Positions 9,353 to 23,057 are shown, counted from the stretch's first letter. The stretch: DNA of 64,000 nucleotides from Metabacillus schmidteae (GCF_903166545.1 NZ_CAESCH010000001.1:872001-936000), one strand, 5' to 3'. The notes: generated from the sequence alone by a model not told the origin. Program-made: numbers and translations.

Positions 9353-9533
9353 TTAAATCATTTTTACATCTTCTTTGAATGGATATGTGCCATAAAAATT
9401 GGTGTCAAATGTAACGGTATGATTGCTGTAATTCTTAAATGAGAATTCGCTTATAGCTTGCCTTATACCCAACTGGTAATAAATATCCACATTTGATACG
9501 TGATACCTATAATCTAAATAGTAAATAACTCCT
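9353..9533 (-). pseudogene. Possible C-terminal fragment of a lost gene
   Basis: About 58 codons are open on the minus strand, ending with TAA at 9353. They read YHVSNVDIYYQLG..., then EFSFKNYSNHTVTFDTNFYG and end PFKEDVKMI. The alternation of polar and aromatic residues looks like a beta-rich protein domain, not random sequence. There is no start codon, and a stop lies directly upstream. I do not recognise the family. Confidence 0.3.
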
Positions 9534-9623
9534 CAATTTTCAAACATTCAATTTCATCATTTAATCTACTGGAAATATATGATAATAATGAAGTGGTAAA
9601 GGAAATCGAAAGGGGTCACACTA

Positions 9624-10256
9624 ATGCGTTCATGGCTTATCTATGCCCTAATATTTACACTGGTATTTGTAGGAGGATGTAGTATGGAAAAAGAATTACC
9701 AAATACAGCAGCGTTTCAGGATGAGTTTACAAGTAGTTTGTTAGATTCAACTGAGGAAGTCGAAGAAGGTCACTATTTATTAGAATCAGATACAGGTGGA
9801 TATTTCATGCTTTGGCCTAAAAATGCGGTAACAGACGGACCACCATTTTATCAGAGAACAAAAGATAGCTTCGAAAAAATTATATTTTATGACAGAAATG
9901 AAAAAGAAAATTATAGGGCCTCATTTAGCACAACCTATTCAACATATGGTGAGAGTGCAATTGATTCCAGCCTAGGCCTTTTGAGTGATTCAGTTGGTTA
10001 CAATGGCGAATACGAAAAAATCGAAACAGAAAAAACTCGTATTTATTACGCAAAATCTGAACTTACTTATAAGGGTTCAACAATTTATTTCTTCTTTGGT
10101 TACATTACTTCGAAAGAAAGTCAGAAAGGGTTAGAATATGTTTTTTCAGCAGAGTGTATAGATAGCTCTAAGTCTAATTGTAATATTGATATTAAAAAAG
10201 AAGAAGAGAAGGCTTTACATTATATGAAATCAGTAAAATTCAATAAGGATGAATAG
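9624..10256 (+). CDS. Lipoprotein of unknown function
   Basis: ATG 9624 follows AAAGGGG. The 210-residue product has a lipoprotein signal (LIYALIFTLVFVGGC) with Cys19 as the lipidated residue, so it sits on the outer face of the membrane. The rest is a mixed polar domain with aromatic strands (FMLWPKNAV, STTYSTYGES, STIYFFFGYITS) and two late cysteines (CIDSSKSNC) that could form a disulphide. No family is recognised. The next gene starts ten bases after its stop, so the two are co-transcribed. The context suggests an accessory or protective role for the lipase-like protein that follows, by analogy only. Confidence 0.75.
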   Translation: MRSWLIYALIFTLVFVGGCSMEKELPNTAAFQDEFTSSLLDSTEEVEEGHYLLESDTGGYFMLWPKNAVTDGPPFYQRTKDSFEKIIFYDRNEKENYRASFSTTYSTYGESAIDSSLGLLSDSVGYNGEYEKIETEKTRIYYAKSELTYKGSTIYFFFGYITSKESQKGLEYVFSAECIDSSKSNCNIDIKKEEEKALHYMKSVKFNKDE

Positions 10257-10266
10257 AGGTAGCAAA

Positions 10267-10872
10267 ATGAGTAATGAAGAATTACTAAACACTGATATTC
10301 TCAGAGCAAGGGTTATGGATTTGGAATATGAAAATCTAACTAACAAAGAAGTTGAAAGTGAAATAAGGCGTATTTATTATGAGGAAACTGGGAAAAAGTT
10401 AACGACTAATGTGACTATATATCGTTCAGATGACATCCTCGAAGACCAAAGAAAAAACGAGATAGATAGTGGATTTGATGGAACAATTATACACTTCCAA
10501 AATGAAGAGCAAAAAATTAATCAGTCAATTACAATAACTAGGGGAAGTGAACTAGGAGAAAAGGACACTTGGAGGCCAATTGATTGGACATATAATTTAA
10601 TGGGCATTTTTGTTGGAGGGACTGATAATCAGTATTCAGATGCAAAAAGATTTTATGATGATGTTCATAGTATTATTCAGAATAGAAATAATAATTTACC
10701 TAGCTTAGAGAAGTATGGATACGGCCATTCTTTGGGAGGTAATAATATAACAATTTTACAACTGATGTCGAGGGATGAAAATGATTTAAGATTTAAAGAT
10801 GTATATGCTATTAATGATGCCGCACCTTCAGCATATCAACTTGCAGTAATAGACAATGAATTCAGAGCATAA
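10267..10872 (+). CDS. DUF6792-like / lipase-like protein, N-terminal part, cut by frameshift
   Basis: I prefer ATG 10267, because AGAGGTAG precedes it, over ATG 10249, which overlaps the lipoprotein stop. About 201 residues are read before a TAA. The sequence YGYGHSLGGN (about residue 155) is the nucleophile elbow G-x-S-x-G of alpha/beta-hydrolases. Before it lie a helical N-terminus and the segment ITITRGSELGEKDTW, as in the lipase-like DUF6792 group, which I recall rather than verify. Immediately at the stop, another frame continues without a gap: from about 10866 it reads SIIRTEFQIDNDEDIY and runs on into 11010-12398. The two parts are therefore one gene of about 710 codons broken by a one-base shift near 10865. 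This is either a real mutation or a sequence error. Confidence 0.7.
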   Translation: MSNEELLNTDILRARVMDLEYENLTNKEVESEIRRIYYEETGKKLTTNVTIYRSDDILEDQRKNEIDSGFDGTIIHFQNEEQKINQSITITRGSELGEKDTWRPIDWTYNLMGIFVGGTDNQYSDAKRFYDDVHSIIQNRNNNLPSLEKYGYGHSLGGNNITILQLMSRDENDLRFKDVYAINDAAPSAYQLAVIDNEFRA

Positions 10873-11009
10873 TAAGAACGGAATTCCAAATAGATAATGA
10901 CGAAGACATCTACAACATCCCCGAAAACGAACTAAAAGCCTTCACCGAAGAATACTACAAAAACAAAATCGACGAAACAACCATCAACCACCTTACAGCT
11001 GAAGAGGAT

Positions 11010-12398
11010 ATGTTATACGGAGTAAGCGGTGTTCGGGGTTTTCTTGAAATCGGAGATCGCGATGGCTTTCTCGATACAGATCCACGTTATAAAGGCATTC
11101 GTGAGTTAATTGATAAAATCCCTAATAAAGATTTACGGTCGATTCAAATGTTTCTCTCAAATTACTCAACAACATATAACACGGAAGGGATCGATGGTTT
11201 TTTGAGAGGTCTTACCGGATTTAACCCGACTGTTGTTGATTCAATTCTTACTTCTTCAAATGAATTTTCCGAAACAGTTGAAAAAATTCAGAAGTCGGTA
11301 GATGGGTTAGAGAAGCCATTTACTGATGTAACGAATGCGGATTCTTTTTTGTCGTTTACAAAAGAATATTTGACGCTTCCATTAGATTTCTTAGGTGAAA
11401 ACCTAAACCTTCAAAAAGAGGTACTAACTGGCTTTTTTCAAACAGTCGGAAACTTAACGGGACTAATTGTTGAGGCTGTTCCGATGATCATTGATATGGC
11501 TGAGAAACTGCCTAAGCTTATTAGCAATGTGAAAGTGTTATACCAGAACTTTGATCCGATTCTTCAAGCCTTTGTTGATGTTGGCTTTATCAGTCAGGTT
11601 GAAAAAGATAAGATCATTTCTTATGTTAAAGAAATTGAAACGAGTTTAGAAACCATTCAAGCAACACTTGATGAATTCCTAGATCCTTCAACGCTTTCAG
11701 CTTTAAACTCAAAGGATCCGATGAATCAAATGAAGGAGATTGCGAAGATTATTGCTGCCTTGCAAACGATTAATGCTGAAGTAAGTGATATAAAAGAAGC
11801 TCTTGAAGGATTAAAAAATGTAGATACTAGTTTTATGGAGCACTTTAGTGGAAGTGCCCATGCACATGGGCTTGATGCTGTTGTCAATGGACTTTCACAG
11901 GATAAAAATATCAGCTATGTAAACAATGATATGTACATGTCATCTGCTGGAAGTGATGAGATTAAAGTCAATATTTCCTCATCGGTTCGTATTTACCAAA
12001 AAGGTCTAGCAATCTCTCAGGAAAAAGAAAGCAATGTTAATAGATTAAAAACGTTGTTTACCAGTGAATATATGGATGATTATGATGAAAGAATGCAGCA
12101 CATCATGGAAAAAATTCATATGATGGAATCGAATCCAAAACAGTATTCATACCTATTAACACAGACCTTTTCATATCCGGTAGGCGGGTATTACGAATTA
12201 ACGAAAATGAATGTCAATGAACAGCTTCCGCCATTGCCGGCAACATTTCATCAATCATTTTCGCAAATGATCGAAACAATTGAGGCTGAAATTAAGAAAG
12301 AAAAATTGCTTGTGAAAAAAATTAGAGATTCTATTGAAGATTTATTTTCAGAAGAAGAAAGAATATCTAAAATGTTTGATTATCATTATGGAGGTTAA
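11010..12398 (+). CDS. C-terminal part of the frameshifted lipase-like protein
   Basis: This frame is open from about 10866 and its first ATG is 11010, which has no good ribosome site, supporting the view that it is the continuation of the gene starting at 10267. As read from 11010 it has 462 residues. It begins with GVSGVRGFLEIGDRDGF. Long amphipathic helices follow, with repeated heptad-like patterns (about 100-290) and hydrophobic stretches such as LTGLIVEAVPMIIDMAEKL (about 150). A second helical part holds SVRIYQKGLAISQEKE (about 325), and a charged coiled tail follows. Long coiled regions next to an esterase-like head are seen in exported effectors, but I see no secretion signal. The downstream gene starts eight bases after its stop. 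Confidence 0.7.
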   Translation: MLYGVSGVRGFLEIGDRDGFLDTDPRYKGIRELIDKIPNKDLRSIQMFLSNYSTTYNTEGIDGFLRGLTGFNPTVVDSILTSSNEFSETVEKIQKSVDGLEKPFTDVTNADSFLSFTKEYLTLPLDFLGENLNLQKEVLTGFFQTVGNLTGLIVEAVPMIIDMAEKLPKLISNVKVLYQNFDPILQAFVDVGFISQVEKDKIISYVKEIETSLETIQATLDEFLDPSTLSALNSKDPMNQMKEIAKIIAALQTINAEVSDIKEALEGLKNVDTSFMEHFSGSAHAHGLDAVVNGLSQDKNISYVNNDMYMSSAGSDEIKVNISSSVRIYQKGLAISQEKESNVNRLKTLFTSEYMDDYDERMQHIMEKIHMMESNPKQYSYLLTQTFSYPVGGYYELTKMNVNEQLPPLPATFHQSFSQMIETIEAEIKKEKLLVKKIRDSIEDLFSEEERISKMFDYHYGG

Positions 12399-12405
12399 CA
12401 ATTTT

Positions 12406-12735
12406 ATGGGTTCTTTTACAATAAGCCATAACTTTGCAGAATCAAAAGAACTGAGCTATAAAGTTACCCCTTTTAAAAGTACAATTGAAGAAATACGTCA
12501 TTTAGGGACTGACTTTACTACATTTATGAAAAAAGAAATGGAACAAGAAAACGGAGAACTAGTCGACGCTATTATTCAAGAAATAGTCAACCAACATCGC
12601 AATCATAATCTTATACTGGATCACTGTGAAGATGCCTTAACCGCTATGGCAAACAACTATACAAATTATGTAAATGACAGGCGAACACAGGATGTGACAC
12701 TTTATTATACATTTAATGCTTTCGATGAAGGTTAA
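12406..12735 (+). CDS. Small helical protein of unknown function in the lipase-like cluster
   Basis: The start ATG 12406 follows GGAGG at 12390-12394, inside the end of the previous gene. The product has 109 residues with no signal peptide or membrane helix. It starts with a short strand segment (GSFTISHNFAESKELSYKV) and continues with helices rich in Glu, His and Asn (IQEIVNQHRNHNLILDHCED). Size and helicity recall partner proteins of type VII substrates, but there is no WXG motif. It is translationally linked to the lipase-like gene, so it probably acts with it, as chaperone or antidote; this is inference. Confidence 0.65.
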   Translation: MGSFTISHNFAESKELSYKVTPFKSTIEEIRHLGTDFTTFMKKEMEQENGELVDAIIQEIVNQHRNHNLILDHCEDALTAMANNYTNYVNDRRTQDVTLYYTFNAFDEG

Positions 12736-12742
12736 TTTCGTG

Positions 12743-12769
12743 GGGGACTTACTTAAGGTAGTCCTTTTT
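12743..12769 (+). terminator. Probable terminator of the lipase-like cluster
   Basis: GGACT pairs with AGTCC across an AT-rich inner stem and is followed by five T. Confidence 0.55.
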
Positions 12770-12912
12770 ATGTTGCATAAAAATCGGTTCATAAAGTACT
12801 TAGGTCTCAAAATTAGGTTGCTTCTTTATTATCTCTAATTTTTGAAACTTATATCATATTTGTACGTATAATAGGAAGAACTAATTATAAACCCTAAAAA
12901 AAGGTGGTCAAC

Positions 12913-13236
12913 ATGAATAGACAAACAGTCAAAACATTAAAGTGGATATCGGGTGGACTTGAAGCTCTTCTAGGTATACCGATTATAGGAGGAAGTATTG
13001 TATTAGGGTTCGCGTGGACGCCATTAATAATTATGTTGGTTTTTCATATCGTCGTATTGATATTTGCGAAAAATGTTGGAGTTAAAGCGAACGGTAATAT
13101 ACTTGGAATCGTCACATCAGCTATCGGATGGATCCCTATTGTCGGTATGATTATGCATATATTATCGGCGATATTTATTCTTTTGGATGCAGCAAGTCAG
13201 GATAAAAAACCGGATATCATTGATATGAAAGAATAA
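12913..13236 (+). CDS. Conserved small integral membrane protein
   Basis: I start at ATG 12913, which lies six bases after AAGGTGG; a GTG at 12904 falls inside that ribosome site. The product has 107 residues and three or four hydrophobic segments (about residues 12-30, 35-53, 65-82 and 84-95), including ALLGIPIIGGSIVLGFAW and IGWIPIVGMIMHILSAIF. It ends in a short charged tail. Function is unknown; I know of similar unnamed proteins in other bacilli. It is a single gene with its own terminator. Confidence 0.7.
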   Translation: MNRQTVKTLKWISGGLEALLGIPIIGGSIVLGFAWTPLIIMLVFHIVVLIFAKNVGVKANGNILGIVTSAIGWIPIVGMIMHILSAIFILLDAASQDKKPDIIDMKE

Positions 13237-13246
13237 TATTCCAAAG

Positions 13247-13283
13247 GAAAGACTTTATCGATTAAACCGATAAGGTCTTTTTT
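13247..13283 (+). terminator. Rho-independent terminator
   Basis: AAAGACTTTATCG pairs with CGATAAGGTCTTT around a 6-base loop and is followed by a T run. Confidence 0.85.
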
Positions 13284-13429
13284 AATTATCATGTTTTCAC
13301 TTATATACAATTTTATTTTTCTGATATTTAAACTTTCATAAAAACTCACTTGTATTACTGTGAATTAACTGATAATATTATTAAATTATTAATATTCTGA
13401 AATAACTAAAAGAAAGAAGGGGACAACAT

Positions 13430-13633
13430 ATGGGCAAAAAATTTACAATTATTATCTTAGTCATTTTGCCTTTTATCCTTATGCTTGGAGCATTACCTTT
13501 TGTAAATCGAATTGATCCTATTATTCTAGGGTTGCCATTTTTTCATTTTTGGCTATTTTTAGGAATGATTATTACTCCAATATGTTCGTATGTAATTTAT
13601 CGATTACAAAAGTCAGAAGGGAGTATTGAATGA
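13430..13633 (+). CDS. DUF3311 family protein, partner of the symporter
   Basis: ATG 13430 follows AAGAAGGGG. The 67-residue protein has two membrane helices (about 5-24 and 38-60) and the typical DUF3311 phrase IDPIILGLPFFHFWLFLGM. Its stop overlaps the start of the symporter gene by four bases, so translation is coupled. In B. subtilis the yhjC-yhjB pair has the same arrangement. Such small proteins are thought to be subunits or assembly partners of the transporter; this has not been settled for most members. Confidence 0.88.
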   Translation: MGKKFTIIILVILPFILMLGALPFVNRIDPIILGLPFFHFWLFLGMIITPICSYVIYRLQKSEGSIE

Positions 13634-15132
13634 TGCAAGGGAATTTAACAGCTTTGTTAATCACAAGTTTTATTGTTTTAACTGTGGTTTTAATCGGGTT
13701 TATTGCAGGACGAAATAAAGCTAGTAGAAGTTCTGTAGAAGAGTGGTCTGTTGGTGGCAGACGATTTGGACCATTACTGGTTTGGCTTTTAGTAGGTGCG
13801 GATTTATATACGGCTTATACATTTTTAGGGTTAACTAGTACAGCTTATACTGGCGGGAGCCTTGCGTTTTTTGCGATTCCTTATACAATTATTGCTTTCT
13901 TTACGTCTTATTTCTATCTTCCAAAGCTTTGGAAGGTTTCGAAGAATCGTAAGTTAACAACACTTGCGGATTATGCAAAGGAACGATTTGATAGTAAGTT
14001 TTTATCATTATTAATCGCCGTTGTTGGTGTTTTAATGTTAATTCCTTATATTGATTTACAGTTAGCGGGGATCCAAGATACGCTGACAGTAGCGGGGACA
14101 GGATTTATTAATGTTAAAGTTGTTGTTGTTTTATCATTCTTATTAGTAGCCCTTTATACATTCTTTAGTGGTATCAAGGGACCGACCTATACAGCGATCA
14201 TCAAAGATATTTTGGTTTGGGTTATTATGTTATTCCTTGTTGTCTCACTTCCCATCATTCACTTTGGAGGCTGGGGTTCAATGATGGATAAACTTGTCGT
14301 AGAATCTCCCCAGCTACTAACGATCCCTACATCAGGACCCAAAAGTTATCCATGGTTTATCACGGCATCATTAGTATCAGGATTAGCATTATTTATGTGG
14401 GCTCATGCTGCAACTGGTGTATTTACTGCTAAAAGTGCTGATGCACTTCGTAAAAATGCGATCTTTTTGCCGTTTTATAATATTGTGTTGATTCTTGTTA
14501 TTTTCCTTGGCTTTGTTGCATTTCATGTACTGCCGGAAGGAAGCGATCCACGTTTTGCTTTATTAAATTTAATTCAAATGTCTTATGGTGGAGTGGTTCA
14601 AGGACTGGCATATTCTACAATTGCATTGGCATCACTTATTCCTTGTTCGATCATGGCAATTGGTGCTTCAAACCTGTTTGCAAATAATATCTACCGTGAT
14701 TTTATTAATCCTAAGGTAAAACCGGAAAGATTAACATTGATTACCCGTTCGATGGTATTTGTTGTTATTGGACTAGCCTTAGTTTTTGGCATGATCTTCC
14801 CGACTGCACTTGTATCGCTTCAGCTTCTTGGTGTTTCAGGAATGGTTCAAATCTTCCCTGCCATTGTTTTTAGTTTGTTCTGGAGAAAACAAACGAAGGA
14901 AGCAACTATAATGGGCTTAATCATTGGACTTATTGTTACCTTTACTGTTTACGCAACTGGAAACTCTTTTGGTATTTATGAAGGATTCTGGGGGTTACTC
15001 GCAAATGTCATTACACTTGCAGTTCTAAATCCTATTTTTGTTAAGAAGGCAATGAACAAAACGAATCCTGTGATTGATGAATTGTTTCCGGGACAGCAAG
15101 ACTCGCTTATGAAAACACAGAAAGGTGCATAG
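13630..15132 (+). CDS. Sodium:solute symporter (SSS family, MctP/YhjB-like)
   Basis: The product has 500 residues and about 13 membrane helices, as expected of the family. It starts at ATG 13630 or 13633, with AGAAGGGA upstream inside the DUF3311 gene. Family marks are the N-terminal VGGRRFGPLLVWLLVGADLYTAYTF-like segment (residues 37-62, split here), SGIKGPTYTAIIKDI (about 178-193), the SxxS-type sodium region in helix 8 (LAYSTIALASLIPCSIMAIG, about 335-354), and a C-terminal cytoplasmic tail. Pairing with DUF3311 points to the monocarboxylate/metabolite permease branch. The substrate, perhaps a small carboxylic acid or amino acid, cannot be read from the sequence. No catabolic gene is adjacent. 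Confidence 0.88.
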   Translation: MMQGNLTALLITSFIVLTVVLIGFIAGRNKASRSSVEEWSVGGRRFGPLLVWLLVGADLYTAYTFLGLTSTAYTGGSLAFFAIPYTIIAFFTSYFYLPKLWKVSKNRKLTTLADYAKERFDSKFLSLLIAVVGVLMLIPYIDLQLAGIQDTLTVAGTGFINVKVVVVLSFLLVALYTFFSGIKGPTYTAIIKDILVWVIMLFLVVSLPIIHFGGWGSMMDKLVVESPQLLTIPTSGPKSYPWFITASLVSGLALFMWAHAATGVFTAKSADALRKNAIFLPFYNIVLILVIFLGFVAFHVLPEGSDPRFALLNLIQMSYGGVVQGLAYSTIALASLIPCSIMAIGASNLFANNIYRDFINPKVKPERLTLITRSMVFVVIGLALVFGMIFPTALVSLQLLGVSGMVQIFPAIVFSLFWRKQTKEATIMGLIIGLIVTFTVYATGNSFGIYEGFWGLLANVITLAVLNPIFVKKAMNKTNPVIDELFPGQQDSLMKTQKGA

Positions 15133-15222
15133 CATTAAAGAGCAATGCTGCAATAATATACTATAGTAATTAAATTTTAAGATGTAATATTCAATGAGAA
15201 GAACCTAAAAAGGAGTTATCTC

Positions 15223-15798
15223 ATGAATATTATATCTTTTTTATTATACTGTTTTATAGTGACCTTCACGCCGGGGCCGACGAATATTGTCATTTTATCC
15301 ACAGTCCATAACATGGGGACTAAAAGGGCGATGGAATATACGTATGGTGCCACGATTGCGTTTGGTTTATTACTATTTATTTCAGCTATGTTGAATGCTG
15401 TGCTTGTGGAAGTCTTACCGAAAATTTTAATGGTTATGCAAATTATCGGAAGCATGTATATGTTCTATCTCGCGTATCAAATTTATAAAGCGGATAAATC
15501 AAAGTTGACTGTAAAAAAGGATGGATCCTTCATGTCAGGATTCCTCATGCAGTTTTTAAATCCGAAGGTGATCCTTTTTACCATGACTGTCATACCAACC
15601 TTTATTATGCCTCACTATAAGGCAATACCTGCAGTAACAATCGGTGTTTTCGCAATAACTCTCATTGGATTTTTAGCATTTTTAACATGGGTTCTATTCG
15701 GGACAATCTTTAAGGAGTTTTTGCAGAAGCATAATAAAATTGTGAATGTATTCATGGCATTATTTTTAGCGTATTCTGGAATTATGATCTGGATGTAG
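15223..15798 (+). CDS. LysE/RhtB family exporter
   Basis: ATG 15223 follows AAAAAGGAG. The 191-residue protein has six hydrophobic segments and the N-terminal family signature FTPGPTNIVILSTVHNMGTK (residues 14-33). LMQFLNPKVILF (about 108-119) is the conserved second repeat motif. Members export amino acids or related metabolites across the membrane by exchange with protons. An AraC-type regulator starts 17 bases after its stop and is likely co-transcribed, so it may sense the exported compound. The substrate is unknown; the length is near the usual 200 residues. Confidence 0.88.
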   Translation: MNIISFLLYCFIVTFTPGPTNIVILSTVHNMGTKRAMEYTYGATIAFGLLLFISAMLNAVLVEVLPKILMVMQIIGSMYMFYLAYQIYKADKSKLTVKKDGSFMSGFLMQFLNPKVILFTMTVIPTFIMPHYKAIPAVTIGVFAITLIGFLAFLTWVLFGTIFKEFLQKHNKIVNVFMALFLAYSGIMIWM

Positions 15799-15815
15799 TG
15801 TAAGAGGTGAATGTA

Positions 15816-16592
15816 ATGGAGAAATTTATCTATAAAAAATCGGTTGGTGTTACTGCGTTGTCAGCTAGTATGATAGATTTTACGTATAAAAAGCATGCGC
15901 ATCAGGAGTATGCAGTTGGTGTAACGTTGCGTGGTATTCAGCAATATACACTTGATGGCAGTTTGCAATTATCATATCCAAATGGTGTTATGCTTTTTAA
16001 TCCGGAACAGCCACATGATGGAATGGCTCATGATAAGACTGGACTGGATTATGTGATGCTATATATAGAGCCGCAAATGCTTTTAGAGGTTGCTGAGAAA
16101 AAGGAGATAGTATGTTTTTCAAGTCCTATTGTATATGACCATAGACTTGAACAAAGTATATTAAGACTTTCTAATGCAATATTAAGTGGGAAAGATGAGG
16201 ATTTGTGCAGTGAATTGCTTTTATCCCTCACAGATATCCTAATTCAACCTGATCTTTCTACATCTTATAAGAAAGATAATACCTTCATTAAAAAAGCGAA
16301 GGATATGCTGCACGCGAACTTAGATCAAGTACTGAAACTTGATGAGATTAGCAAAGAACTGAATTTATCAAAATATAAGTTTATTCGATTATTCAAGGCT
16401 CATACGGGAATTTCTCCATACCAATACTTTCTTAACTGCAAGATTGAACGGGCAAAGAGATTGATAGAAAAAAACAAAGATATTTATTCAGCTGTAGTTG
16501 AGTGTGGATTTGTAGACTTAGCTCATTTAAATAAGCATTTTAAAAAGGTATATGGAACGACAGCATTTGAGTATATGACACATTTAAAATAG
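15816..16592 (+). CDS. AraC-family transcriptional regulator with cupin sensor
   Basis: I use ATG 15816, six bases after TAAGAGGTG; the in-frame GTG at 15807 is part of that ribosome site. The product has 258 residues. The N-terminal part (about 15-140) is a cupin-like ligand domain with histidines (KKHAHQEYAVG, NPEQPHDGM). The C-terminal part (about 160-258) has the two helix-turn-helix motifs of AraC proteins: LDEISKELNLSKYKFIRLFK and IYSAVVECGFVDLAHLNKHFKKVYG. It lies directly behind the LysE-type exporter gene and probably controls it in response to the exported compound. Confidence 0.88.
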   Translation: MEKFIYKKSVGVTALSASMIDFTYKKHAHQEYAVGVTLRGIQQYTLDGSLQLSYPNGVMLFNPEQPHDGMAHDKTGLDYVMLYIEPQMLLEVAEKKEIVCFSSPIVYDHRLEQSILRLSNAILSGKDEDLCSELLLSLTDILIQPDLSTSYKKDNTFIKKAKDMLHANLDQVLKLDEISKELNLSKYKFIRLFKAHTGISPYQYFLNCKIERAKRLIEKNKDIYSAVVECGFVDLAHLNKHFKKVYGTTAFEYMTHLK

Positions 16593-16632
16593 GAAACGTT
16601 ACTGATTTTAAAAAATATGAAAGAAATTAGCT

Positions 16633-16661
16633 TGACTGTTGAGTAAATATCAGTTATTATA
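16633..16661 (+). promoter_or_regulatory. rrn operon 1 promoter P1
   Basis: TTGACT and TATTAT are separated by 17 bases. The same pair occurs before the second rrn operon at 33475-33503. Confidence 0.85.
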
Positions 16662-16724
16662 AATTTCTGCCACAAAAAGCAGGAAGAAATGATATTTCAA
16701 AATAATATTTTTTGAAAAATGTTG

Positions 16725-16753
16725 TTGACTTCATAAACTGTAGGTGGTATGAT
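16725..16753 (+). promoter_or_regulatory. rrn operon 1 promoter P2 and leader
   Basis: TTGACT and TATGAT are separated by exactly 17 bases, 92 bases after P1. Tandem P1/P2 promoters are usual for Bacillus rrn operons. A boxA-like antitermination site (GATCTTTGAAAACT) follows at about 16783-16796 in the leader. Confidence 0.88.
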
Positions 16754-16881
16754 AAATACCTAGTCGCAAATGACTAGTAAATGATCTTTGAAAACTAAAC
16801 AAAACCAAGCGTGCCAACGTTAATTTCGATTAACAAAAACGTACTATATAGTACAAAACTTTTATGAGCTACATCAAACAC

Positions 16882-21579
<4,698 letters not shown>

Positions 21580-21654
21580 AAAGCGTAAGCTTAGTGAATT
21601 AAATTGTGAATCGTTATCTAGTTTTGAAGGAACATGCCTTCAAACTTTATATTA

Positions 21655-21770
<116 letters not shown>

Positions 21771-21783
21771 AAGAAGAGGAAAA

Positions 21784-21813
21784 AGATCAGTAGAGATACT
21801 GGTCTTTTTTTTG
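21784..21813 (+). terminator. Terminator of rrn operon 1
   Basis: GATCAGT/ACTGGTC with loop AGAGAT is followed by eight T. The same terminator follows the 5S genes of operon 2. Confidence 0.9.
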
Positions 21814-21821
21814 TATATGGA

Positions 21822-21957
21822 GTTTACCTGATATGTAGATTTTTGATGAATTTTGTAGAATAGTAGATAAATTAAAATAATCGAAGATAAATTGCTGTAA
21901 ATCGAAGATAAAATGAAATAATCGTTGATAAATCTTCATAATCGAAGATAAATTAAC
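21822..21957 (+). repeat. 136-base flank duplicated after both rrn operons
   Basis: This AT-rich segment is repeated at 39127-39262 with very few mismatches. It contains four degenerate copies of an ATCGAAGATAAA-like word. The match shows that the duplication of the rrn region extends beyond the terminator. Confidence 0.85.
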
Positions 21958-21960
21958 TTA

Positions 21961-22143
21961 ACTCTATGTTGGTATTCTGAAAAGCTGGGAAATGCAATCT
22001 TTACTGACTGTTAAAGAAATTGATGGTGAAATTGAGAGACAAAAAACTGTAGCCATGCATAGTGAATCTACGGAATCTTTACATACTGGACGAGATATTC
22101 CGAGTGGATTGAATCTTGATATAACTGCTGGTGAAGAATAATA
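21961..22143 (+). pseudogene. Possible gene fragment
   Basis: About 60 open codons end in TAA at 22141-22143 and read GILKSWEMQSLLTVKEIDG, then MHSESTESLHTGRDIPSGL and LDITAGEE. The composition looks like protein. An upstream stop borders it, and only a weak internal ATG (21993) is available. I do not recognise a family; it may be the tail of a gene lost when the rrn region rearranged. Confidence 0.3.
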
Positions 22144-22307
22144 AATATGAGGAAAATCACTCATAGGAAATGAAGGTAAATCAACATCTCCTAAAGATTC
22201 TCCTAGATTAATTGCGGCTAATACTTAAATTCTATGAAAAAGTAAATATTAGGAAACCTCTATAAATGGATCGTATACCTATTATCATATGAAATTGGAG
22301 GTAACTT

Positions 22308-22946
22308 ATGGATCATTCTTATAAGATAGGAATTATCGGAGGGACGGGAACAGTAGGGCGCCATATTGCAAAGAGGGCCATACAGCGAGGCTATTATGTA
22401 CGTATGCTTGTAAGGAATCCAGAAAAATTATTGTACAAAGATAACAAAATGGAAATTGTTGGAGGGCAAATGCAAAATATAGATACCATTCGAGATATGC
22501 TTAAAGATTGTAAAATCATTATTAATACATTTGGCCAACCACCTAAAGAGAAACCCATGTATAGTAAATTAACCCAAAATATTTTTGACGTAATGAAAGA
22601 TTTAAATATTACTCGTTATATAGGTGTTTCTGGTGGTTCTCTAACGATTAGTGGTGACAAAAAAAGTCTGTTTAATCGTTTTGGCGCCAAGCTGTTTGAG
22701 CTGTTGTTTCCAAAAATGATGGAAGATAAAAAGGTAGAATGGGAAATTTTGTGCAATGATAAACAAATACAGTGGACACTGATTCGATTGCCATTTGTAA
22801 AAGATAGCTTACATACAAGTAAAATAAAGGAAAGCCTGACAGACATGCCTGGAACGAAAATTACCAATCAAGATATAGCTTCTTTTATTATTCAGCAAAT
22901 AGAAAGTCCAAAGTATATCCATAAAGCGCCTTTTATCTCACATTAA
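22308..22946 (+). CDS. NAD(P)-binding Rossmann protein (NmrA/SDR-atypical)
   Basis: ATG 22308 follows TTGGAGGT. The 212-residue protein has the nucleotide-binding loop GIIGGTGTVGRHIAKRA at residues 8-24 and MLVRNPEKL after the second strand, typical of NAD(P)H-binding proteins of the NmrA-like group. VSGGSLTISGDKK lies where the active-site loop would be. WTLIRLPFVKD and the C-terminal region fit flavin reductase/epimerase-like members. It lacks the Y-x-x-x-K pair of classical dehydrogenases, so the reaction is not predictable. It is a single gene between the rrn operon and the giant nuclease gene. Confidence 0.82.
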   Translation: MDHSYKIGIIGGTGTVGRHIAKRAIQRGYYVRMLVRNPEKLLYKDNKMEIVGGQMQNIDTIRDMLKDCKIIINTFGQPPKEKPMYSKLTQNIFDVMKDLNITRYIGVSGGSLTISGDKKSLFNRFGAKLFELLFPKMMEDKKVEWEILCNDKQIQWTLIRLPFVKDSLHTSKIKESLTDMPGTKITNQDIASFIIQQIESPKYIHKAPFISH

Positions 22947-23033
22947 GGAATTAAGGAAAGGCTGAGGATTCAAGGTTCAATTATACAATATTATAGAGAT
23001 TACCACATTTTAATACCCCTTTTAATGTCTTAG

Positions 23034-23057
23034 AGACCAGTATTTCTGGTCTTTTTC
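23034..23057 (+). terminator. Rho-independent terminator
   Basis: AGACCAG pairs perfectly with CTGGTCT around a five-base loop and is followed by five T. Confidence 0.85.

Larger units (their letters stand above)
8827..9623. other. Non-coding stretch with a short tandem repeat and a possible gene fragment
   Basis: No intact gene is seen. It holds three exact copies of a 16-base repeat (9046-9093) and an open minus-strand frame (9353-9533), both described separately. Confidence 0.5.
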
